A stretch of DNA of 58,430 nt from Verrucomicrobiales bacterium (GTDB lineage Bacteria > Verrucomicrobiota > Verrucomicrobiia > Limisphaerales > SXQI01): NCBI GenBank assembly GCA_005793025.1, contig SXQI01000074.1:1-58430 (forward strand). The letters are read 5' to 3'. The notes below the pieces were generated by a model that did no database searches, had not been told where the DNA came from, and saw nothing but the letters and a program-made list of their open reading frames with translations. Of the stretch, positions 52,885-58,430 are shown piece by piece. Position 1 is the first letter of the stretch. Every line of letters starts with the position of its first letter. The translations under genes and the position numbers were made by a program.

Positions 52885-53844
52885 ATGAATCCACGATTGA
52901 TTGTATTTTTTCAAGTCGCCATCGCCTTGTTATCTGTCTCGGCATTCGCTCAGGATCAGGCAGGAGTCACGATCACTCGCGAAGATGATCAACTCCGCAT
53001 CACTGTCGATGGGAAACCTTTCAGTAATTACCACTTTAAGAATACTCCGCGACCTTACCTTTATCCGCTGCTGGGACCTGGGGGGTTGCACATGACTCGC
53101 CACTGGCCGATGAAGGATATGCCCAACGAAGAGCATGATCATCCTCATCATCGATCGCTTTGGTTCGCATTTGGAAGTTTGAACGGCGTAGATTTTTGGT
53201 CGGAAGGGGCCAAGGCTGGAAAGACCATCCACCAGGATTTCATCACTATCGAGTCGGGTAAAAAAGTGGGGATCATTAAAAGTTCTAACCAATGGGTTGC
53301 CCTCGACGGAAAAAAGATTTGTTCAGATGTTCGGACGATCCGCATTTACCGAACCGGTTCTGAGGAACGCATGTTAGATTTCGAGATCACTCTTCGGGCC
53401 TCAGAGGGGGATCTGACCTTTGGTGATACCAAGGAAGGAATGATGTCGGTACGGTTAGCCGAAACCATGCGTGTGAAAGGTAAGGTGGCTCAAGGTCACA
53501 TACGAAATAGTGAAGGCGTTTTGGATGGAGCAACTTGGGGGAAACGGGCGAAGTGGTGTGATTACTATGGGCCAGTTGATGGACAAACTGTGGGGGTTGC
53601 CATGTTCGATCATCCATCAAACCCAAGGTATCCCACTTGGTGGCATGTCCGTGATTACGGTCTATTCGGTGCTAATCCTTTCGGATTACACGATTTTGAA
53701 GGTAAACCGCCCGGTTCAGGCGATCTGAAGGTCCCGGCAGGCGGCTCGATCACATTCACTTATCGAATTATTCTTCACAAGGGCGATACCGACCAAGCAA
53801 AAGTCTCGGCAAAATTTGATGCCTTTATTAAAGAAAAGAACTAG
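52885..53844 (+). CDS. Secreted DUF6807 (PmoA-like) protein
   Basis: This 319-residue protein has a signal peptide (about 1-22, LLSVSAFA) and a DUF6807 domain, formerly labelled methane oxygenase PmoA-like but unrelated to the real enzyme. Landmarks are FKNTPRPYLYPLLGPGGLHMTRHWPM, HDHPHHRSLWFAFGSLNGVDFW and DHPSNPRYPTWWHVRDYGLFGANPFG. The HDHPHH cluster could bind a metal. The family is frequent next to Gfo/Idh genes in PVC bacteria and may act on sugars. Function unproven. Confidence 0.85.
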   Translation: MNPRLIVFFQVAIALLSVSAFAQDQAGVTITREDDQLRITVDGKPFSNYHFKNTPRPYLYPLLGPGGLHMTRHWPMKDMPNEEHDHPHHRSLWFAFGSLNGVDFWSEGAKAGKTIHQDFITIESGKKVGIIKSSNQWVALDGKKICSDVRTIRIYRTGSEERMLDFEITLRASEGDLTFGDTKEGMMSVRLAETMRVKGKVAQGHIRNSEGVLDGATWGKRAKWCDYYGPVDGQTVGVAMFDHPSNPRYPTWWHVRDYGLFGANPFGLHDFEGKPPGSGDLKVPAGGSITFTYRIILHKGDTDQAKVSAKFDAFIKEKN

Positions 53845-53884
53845 AAATAATTTTTAAGCAACCAACAACTCGTCGGGCCCATAA

Positions 53885-53906
53885 TTCAGTGTCACTTTGC
53901 ACTGAA
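53885..53906. terminator. Stem-loop over the argA stop codon
   Basis: TTCAGTG, 8-base loop, CACTGAA gives a 7-bp stem. The argA stop (53892-53894) is in the loop. DUF6807 and argA converge here. No long U-run follows. Confidence 0.35.
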
Positions 53907-55217
53907 CATGGAAGAACTGGGAGTTTTTGAAGACTCAGCACCGACACGTTTATACAGTACTTTAGAGTTTCTTCCGCTCGCATCGTATTTCTCCCGTCGA
54001 GCTAATGGGAGGCGATCAGGCTTCCCTTCGATAAAGCCTCCTTTGCTTTGGAAATAATTGAAGGCTTGTGTTGATAGTGTGATCAGTTCCTCCAGCCCCA
54101 ATTCTTTGGCTTTCCCTTCGACAAACTGGATCATTTTACGACCGATGCCTTGGTTTTCGTGGGTAGATTTGACAAATAAGCAGGCTAATTCTCCTTGTCG
54201 GGAATCTGGGTAAACATGCAACGCAACGCAAGCCACTGGGTTTTTATCAATTTCGAATAAATAGTAATCTCCTAGATGTTGTTGGACATCCTGACGAGTT
54301 CGTTTCATCAACTCTTCGCTTGCGACTGAACCCTGTGTGAGTTGGAGGATACTGCGGACGTCTTTCTTCAGCGCGCGCCTGACTTGCTCATATTCATTGG
54401 CGTAAATGAGAGTCCCGATTCCCTCATTGGAAAAAACCTCAGCCAACAACCCTTCGTCCACTCGACCGTTGATGATATGAACTCTAGGGACTCCATGCTT
54501 ACACGCGGCAGCAGCGTGTTGAGCCTTGGAGCACATTTCTGGTGCAAATTCCGAACGGTTACTGGCCAGCATGGTCTCCAAGTCAGCGACCAAGAGGTGA
54601 TGGATCAGTTGGCCGTTATGGATTAATCCATCTTGGGTTGTGATAAAAATCAGTTTGTTAGCGTGCAGGGCATCCGCCAACGAAACCGCAACTGAGTCTG
54701 AGTTTACCCGGTAGGTGCGACCATCTCCATCAAAACCCAACGGTGGAATCACAGGAGTGATACCTTGGGTTAGAAGGGAGACGAGCATGTCGGTATCGAC
54801 CCGCTCCACCTTACCCGTGAAGAGGTGATCTACTCCTTGTTTTATGCCGAGTGGATGAGCGGTGATCGCATTTGTCGAAACGGCGCGAAGGTCATTTGCG
54901 GCAAGGCCTTCTAATATTTCGTGTGTTAGACGATTTGAGGCTGTGAGCGCGAGTTGCAGAGTCTCTGCGTCCGTAATGCCGGTCCCGTCAAGATTTGAAG
55001 CGTGGGTGCCAGATTCTTTCGCGAGTGATTTAATCTGTGCGGCAGCACCATGCACCAGCACGACACGGATGTTGAGTGAACGTAACACCGCCACATCCAG
55101 CAGGATGTTGGTGAAATTTTCGCTCGTCACGATCTCCCCATCGACGCTGATAATAAACGTCTTTTCCCTAAAGCGGGGGATGTATTGTAGGATTCCTCTG
55201 AGGTCTGTTGGCTTCAC
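53892..55217 (-). CDS. argA: N-acetylglutamate synthase (AAK plus GNAT)
   Basis: ArgA acetylates glutamate with acetyl-CoA, the first step of arginine synthesis. The 441-residue protein has an amino-acid-kinase domain (about 18-280; FIISVDGEIVTSENFTNILLDVAVLRSLNIRVVLVHGA, PPLGFDGDGRTYRVNSDSVAV) and a C-terminal GNAT domain (about 295-425; ELACLFVKSTHENQGIGRKMIQF). The kinase part lacks catalytic residues in this family and binds arginine for feedback. The start is GTG 55217. hisC lies upstream with a 78-base gap. No other arg gene is in the window. Confidence 0.93.
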   Translation of the reverse strand: MKPTDLRGILQYIPRFREKTFIISVDGEIVTSENFTNILLDVAVLRSLNIRVVLVHGAAAQIKSLAKESGTHASNLDGTGITDAETLQLALTASNRLTHEILEGLAANDLRAVSTNAITAHPLGIKQGVDHLFTGKVERVDTDMLVSLLTQGITPVIPPLGFDGDGRTYRVNSDSVAVSLADALHANKLIFITTQDGLIHNGQLIHHLLVADLETMLASNRSEFAPEMCSKAQHAAAACKHGVPRVHIINGRVDEGLLAEVFSNEGIGTLIYANEYEQVRRALKKDVRSILQLTQGSVASEELMKRTRQDVQQHLGDYYLFEIDKNPVACVALHVYPDSRQGELACLFVKSTHENQGIGRKMIQFVEGKAKELGLEELITLSTQAFNYFQSKGGFIEGKPDRLPLARREKYDASGRNSKVLYKRVGAESSKTPSSSMFSAK

Positions 55218-55295
55218 TTAAAACCTAATCGACAGTTGTTACCGTGCGTTCACTATGGGGTTTACCCAAATGACTTGCAAGGGAGCTTACAACCA

Positions 55296-56414
55296 TTACG
55301 CGGGCTGATTGGGAAGCTCCGACATCACAGCGCGAAGTGCTTGGATGCATCGCGCGTTTTCCTGCGGGGTTCCGATTGAGATGCGAATAAAGTCAGGTAA
55401 ATTGTATCCTCCCATCGGCCGAGTGATGACGCCAATTTTTTGAAGCGCATTGAATACCTGATTCCCAGAGCCAACCCGCACCAAGATAAAATTCGCATGG
55501 GAAGGAACGTAGGAAAGCTTCATCTGGAAAAACTCGTTCTCAAAGAATGCCAACCCTTGCGAATTGTTTCCAAGAGTTCGTTCGAGATGTTCTTCATCAT
55601 CAAGGGCAGCCATCGCTCCGGCTTGGGCGATCGCGTTGATGTTAAACGGTTGCCTAATTTTTTCGAACGCGGCGATCAACTCATGGTTGCCAATCCCATA
55701 ACCTAAACGGTGGCCTGCTAGGCCATAAACCTTCGAAAAAGTTCTGAGGAGAAGTAGGTTCTTTTTAAGTGAACTTCGAACCAAGGGGAGCAAGTCGACC
55801 GAATCTCGAAGGAACTCGATATAGGCTTCGTCCATCACGAGAAGCACGTGTGGAGGAATCTCATTAAGGAGATTTACCACCTGCTCGCGAGGAGCCATTG
55901 TCCCGGTTGGGTTGTTGGGGTTTGCCACAAACATGACTCGGGTTTTTGGAGTCACTGCCCTTAACATCGCAGGCAAATCGTGACCAAACTCAACGGCAGG
56001 GACTTCAACTAATGTTGCCCCGAATAAAGCTGTGATCAATGGGTAGACAGCAAAACCGTATTGGGAAACGATCACTTCATCCCCTTCAGAAAGCAATGCG
56101 TGCCCAATGAATTCGATGATTTCGTTGGAACCATTTCCAAGAATTAACTGATCAGTGCCGATGCCAAGTTTATCCGCTAATTTTGTTTTGAGATAAAACG
56201 CGCTTCCATCGGGATAAAGGTGTGATTTATCCAGCACCTGCCGCATAGCCGCCAGTGCTTTTGGAGAAGGCCCCAATGGATTTTCGTTGGAGGCAAGTTT
56301 GATCACGTCCTCTGGATTGAGACCGTGTTCACGTGCAACTTCCTGAATGGGACGGCCGGGTTGGTAGACGGCTAACGATTTGAGGTGAGAATTCAGAGCA
56401 AAGGGAAGGGGCAT
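55296..56414 (-). CDS. hisC: Histidinol-phosphate aminotransferase
   Basis: HisC converts imidazole-acetol phosphate to histidinol phosphate using glutamate. The 372-residue PLP enzyme has KLASNENPLGPSPKA (39-53), LYPDGSAFYLK, GNGSNEIIEF, VANPNNPTGTMA, MDEAYIEF and the PLP lysine in LRTFSKVYGLAGHRLGYG. It may also act on aromatic amino acids. The start is ATG 56414, two bases after the BioD/DRTGG gene's end; the remaining his genes are elsewhere. Confidence 0.92.
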   Translation of the reverse strand: MPLPFALNSHLKSLAVYQPGRPIQEVAREHGLNPEDVIKLASNENPLGPSPKALAAMRQVLDKSHLYPDGSAFYLKTKLADKLGIGTDQLILGNGSNEIIEFIGHALLSEGDEVIVSQYGFAVYPLITALFGATLVEVPAVEFGHDLPAMLRAVTPKTRVMFVANPNNPTGTMAPREQVVNLLNEIPPHVLLVMDEAYIEFLRDSVDLLPLVRSSLKKNLLLLRTFSKVYGLAGHRLGYGIGNHELIAAFEKIRQPFNINAIAQAGAMAALDDEEHLERTLGNNSQGLAFFENEFFQMKLSYVPSHANFILVRVGSGNQVFNALQKIGVITRPMGGYNLPDFIRISIGTPQENARCIQALRAVMSELPNQPA

Positions 56415-56415
56415 T

Positions 56416-57510
56416 TCAAAGCGAGGTCAGGATTTTTTTGACGTCAATGTGTTCCGCAACCAGATCGCGAATCACTGCGATTTTATCCAAGTCGGTAGAC
56501 CGCGTCTTAACGATGAGGTCATGAACGGTGGAGGCGACTAGGTAACTACCTTGATCTGCCAACAGCACTGGAAACGGCATCTCTTGGATTAACTTGAGAA
56601 CTTCGGAGTTTGGTCGAACTCCGCCGGTGAGTACAATTCCAGCTAGTCCATTCCGAGGCTGATTAATCACAGTTCCAGCTGCAGCGAGAATGATGTCTTC
56701 GCGGTCACCGGGTGTGATGATCATCACACCGGGGCGGAAAGAACTCATCGTGTTGTGAACTCCCATGGCTCCGACGACAACTTCCTCTACGAGGTTACTG
56801 ATTTGCTGAGGTCGATTTAGAATCTCAGCACCCAGTTCATCATGGATAATTTCCATGGTTGGGTTTGATAAAATCTGCCTGTAGGGAAGCACCCCGAGCA
56901 GCTCTAGGCCTTTTCGCTTTAAACCACGTCGTGCAAACTCCGTAATATAGTCCAGTTTTTCTAGATGGACTTTGTTGATGATCACACCCATCACTTCAAC
57001 ACCCTCTTTTTCGAACAGGGCTTGGTTCAGGCATACCTCATCGATGGGTCGCCCGATGCCTCCTTGGGTGACGATGATGACCTTTGCTCCCAATAATTTA
57101 GCGACTCTCGCGTTTGAAAGGTCAAAAACAGAACCGACCCCTGCATGGCCCGAACCTTCGCATAAAACAAAATCTTTCTCCCAAGCGACTCGATCGAAAG
57201 CGAGTTGAATCCGTTTCACCAATGCATCGTAATTAGCTGATTGCAGGTATTTTCGAGTAAAATCAGGTTCGATCGCTATCGGACTCATGTCCACCAACGG
57301 GCAGTTGAGTTGGTAGATGCTATCCATCAACACTGTGTCCTCGTCGATTTTTTGCTCCGCGACTTCCACGAACCGCTGGCCCACGGGTTTGATGTAGCCG
57401 ACACGATTATAGTGCTTCTGGAGTGCAGCCATCAAACCTAATGAGGTCGTTGTTTTCCCATCATTCTGACGGGTTGCCGCGATGAAAACTCTAGGAATGG
57501 TCATGTTCAT
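56416..57510 (-). CDS. BioD-like/DRTGG protein, separated N-terminal part of Pta
   Basis: This 364-residue protein matches the N-terminal half of long phosphotransacetylases. An AAA/BioD-like P-loop occurs as FIAATRQNDGKTTTSLGLMAAL (about 8-29), with LCEGSGHAG and VIIVTQGGIGRPIDE. The following DRTGG domain (about 215-330) includes GVMIITPGDREDIILAA and GLAGIVLTGG. In E. coli Pta this part regulates the enzyme; here it is a separate gene overlapping the Pta catalytic gene in ATGA. Whether it binds ATP or regulates Pta is open. Confidence 0.87.
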   Translation of the reverse strand: MNMTIPRVFIAATRQNDGKTTTSLGLMAALQKHYNRVGYIKPVGQRFVEVAEQKIDEDTVLMDSIYQLNCPLVDMSPIAIEPDFTRKYLQSANYDALVKRIQLAFDRVAWEKDFVLCEGSGHAGVGSVFDLSNARVAKLLGAKVIIVTQGGIGRPIDEVCLNQALFEKEGVEVMGVIINKVHLEKLDYITEFARRGLKRKGLELLGVLPYRQILSNPTMEIIHDELGAEILNRPQQISNLVEEVVVGAMGVHNTMSSFRPGVMIITPGDREDIILAAAGTVINQPRNGLAGIVLTGGVRPNSEVLKLIQEMPFPVLLADQGSYLVASTVHDLIVKTRSTDLDKIAVIRDLVAEHIDVKKILTSL

Positions 57511-58430
57511 TCCACAAAATCCCCGGGTAGATGATAGGAAGGATCCGAATAGAGGGCTTTATAAGCAATGGATTGAAGGCCCACAACAGCTGCAACCCCA
57601 AGAATGTCGTGGGCGTTGGAACCTCTAGACACGTCGGCAGCAGGTCGATCGAGTCCAAGAATAATCTGGCCGTAAGCATTCGCTCTCGCGACGTGTTGGA
57701 TCAGTTTGCTGCCGATGTTACCCGAATTCAGATCCGGGAAAACTAGCACGTTTGCCTGTCCGGCGACCTGACTGTCCAAAGTCTTCCTAGAAGCAATCTC
57801 TGGGACCAACGCCGCATCCACCTGCAATTCGCCATCGAATTCTGCTTCCACACCTTTCTGCGACGCTTTGGCCCGGGCTAACGCAGTCGCAGCCTGAACT
57901 TTCCCAATCGATGGATGCGTCGCACTGCCTTTGGTTGAAAACGACAGCAGTGCGACCTTTGGGACGATCCCCGTCAACTGTCGTGCGAGTTGGGCAGTAG
58001 AGACTGCAATATCTGCCAACTGATCTACTGTTGGATCGGGGATTACACCGCAATCCGCCATGAATAGCACCCCTCCAAGACCGAACCGGGTGTCTTCCAC
58101 CTCCATGATCATACAGCTTGATGCGGTGACTGCTTGAGGGGCGACTTTGATGATTTGAAATAAGGGCCGAAGCACACTCCCTGTGTTCACGTTCGTACCT
58201 GACACCAAGCCATCCGCTTGATGCATCGCCACCATCATGGCTCCAAAATAATTAGGTTTGAACATGATTTCGCGGGCTTCATGTTCGCGAATCCCCTTAA
58301 TCCGCCTCAGCAGTTCAAACCGTTTGGCGAAGTTTTCCAACTCCTCACTCTCTGCAGGATTGATGATGCGGATCCCTTCGAGCGAAACATTCAATCGTTC
58401 GGCAGCCTCTTTGATCTTGGGGCGTTCACC
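57507..58430 (-). CDS. pta: Phosphate acetyltransferase, catalytic domain, 5' end cut by window
   Basis: Pta exchanges acetyl between CoA and phosphate, the first step of acetate overflow or activation. The frame runs to the right edge: residues GERPKIKEAAERLNVSLEGI begin the visible part, so the N-terminus is missing. Motifs include ANYFGAMMV-type FKPNYFGAMMVAMHQADGLVSG, SSCMIMEV, VALLSFSTKGSATHP and VLVFPDLNSGNIGSKL, then LGLDRPAADVSRGSNAHDI. At least 307 residues are present, near the short-form length. The BioD/DRTGG gene follows in ATGA. ackA is not in view. Confidence 0.92.
   Translation of the reverse strand, partial: GERPKIKEAAERLNVSLEGIRIINPAESEELENFAKRFELLRRIKGIREHEAREIMFKPNYFGAMMVAMHQADGLVSGTNVNTGSVLRPLFQIIKVAPQAVTASSCMIMEVEDTRFGLGGVLFMADCGVIPDPTVDQLADIAVSTAQLARQLTGIVPKVALLSFSTKGSATHPSIGKVQAATALARAKASQKGVEAEFDGELQVDAALVPEIASRKTLDSQVAGQANVLVFPDLNSGNIGSKLIQHVARANAYGQIILGLDRPAADVSRGSNAHDILGVAAVVGLQSIAYKALYSDPSYHLPGDFVE

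Noticed and set aside
52885..53844. Methane monooxygenase subunit (PmoA)
   Set aside because: The protein belongs to DUF6807, which inherited the PmoA name wrongly; it is a soluble secreted protein without the membrane helices of PmoA.
1..58430. CRISPR array, prophage, transposon or defence island
   Set aside because: No regularly spaced repeats, integrase, transposase, terminal repeats or known defence genes were seen on either strand.

Overview
The window reads as ordinary chromosomal DNA of a Gram-negative member of the PVC group, most likely Verrucomicrobiota. This is inferred from the gene content; no rRNA is present to confirm it. Supporting signs are lipid A and LPS-export genes (lpxD, lptB), a PEP-CTERM protein beside a pseudopilin with an H-X9-DG motif, four Gfo/Idh/MocA oxidoreductases of which two carry Tat signals, a DUF6807 (PmoA-like) protein, an ASPIC/FG-GAP giant, and the order cdaA-cdaR-glmM. 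Coding density is very high. I see no transposon, prophage, CRISPR array, tRNA or rRNA. Many genes lack a clear Shine-Dalgarno, and several have only TTG or GTG starts.

Layout. 1-3391: a small winged-helix-like protein, a GHL10-type glycosidase, lpxD and panD. 3477-6594: a promoter, then two cytoplasmic Gfo/Idh oxidoreductases separated by an intrinsic terminator, and an SDR. 6610-9940 (minus strand): a branched-chain amino-acid-type ABC transporter, livH-livM-livG-livF, without a binding protein. 10028-13934: chrA and a Ski2-like helicase. 14089-17375: a short GspE-type ATPase, a 483-base non-coding stretch, a PEP-CTERM protein and a pseudopilin. 17372-22351 (minus): ispA, a glyoxalase-like VOC protein, folP, cdaA, cdaR and glmM, linking isoprenoid, folate, c-di-AMP and cell-wall precursor synthesis. 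22536-28248 (plus): an aspartate aminotransferase, then an apparent sugar or sugar-acid utilisation set (Tat-exported Gfo/Idh, secreted lectin-like protein, DapA-type lyase, MFS transporter).

28245-36213 (minus): a complete Bat-type operon, moxR, DUF58, DUF4381, batA, batB-batC fusion and batD-batE fusion, probably an envelope VWA/TPR complex. 36472-37749: a secreted PQQ-type propeller. 37802-39963 (minus): lptB, hprK and ptsH, an LPS-export ATPase followed by the HPr kinase/HPr regulatory pair. 40093-44912: a dicarboxylate/amino-acid symporter and an 1155-residue FG-GAP/ASPIC protein. 45161-47158: the primary sigma factor with a long lysine-rich N-terminal extension. 47187-50493 (minus): rhlE-type helicase, PfkB kinase and rdgB. 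50600-53844: Tat Gfo/Idh (minus), TSUP permease and DUF6807 protein (plus). 53892-58430 (minus): a phosphate acetyltransferase split into a catalytic protein (running off the right edge) and a separate BioD/DRTGG protein, then hisC and argA.

I found no clearly new system. The points most worth a second look are the fused Bat operon, the histone-like tail on the sigma factor, the split Pta, the sugar-utilisation clusters, a hairpin over the panD translation start, and stem-loops that straddle stop codons at several convergent gene ends.
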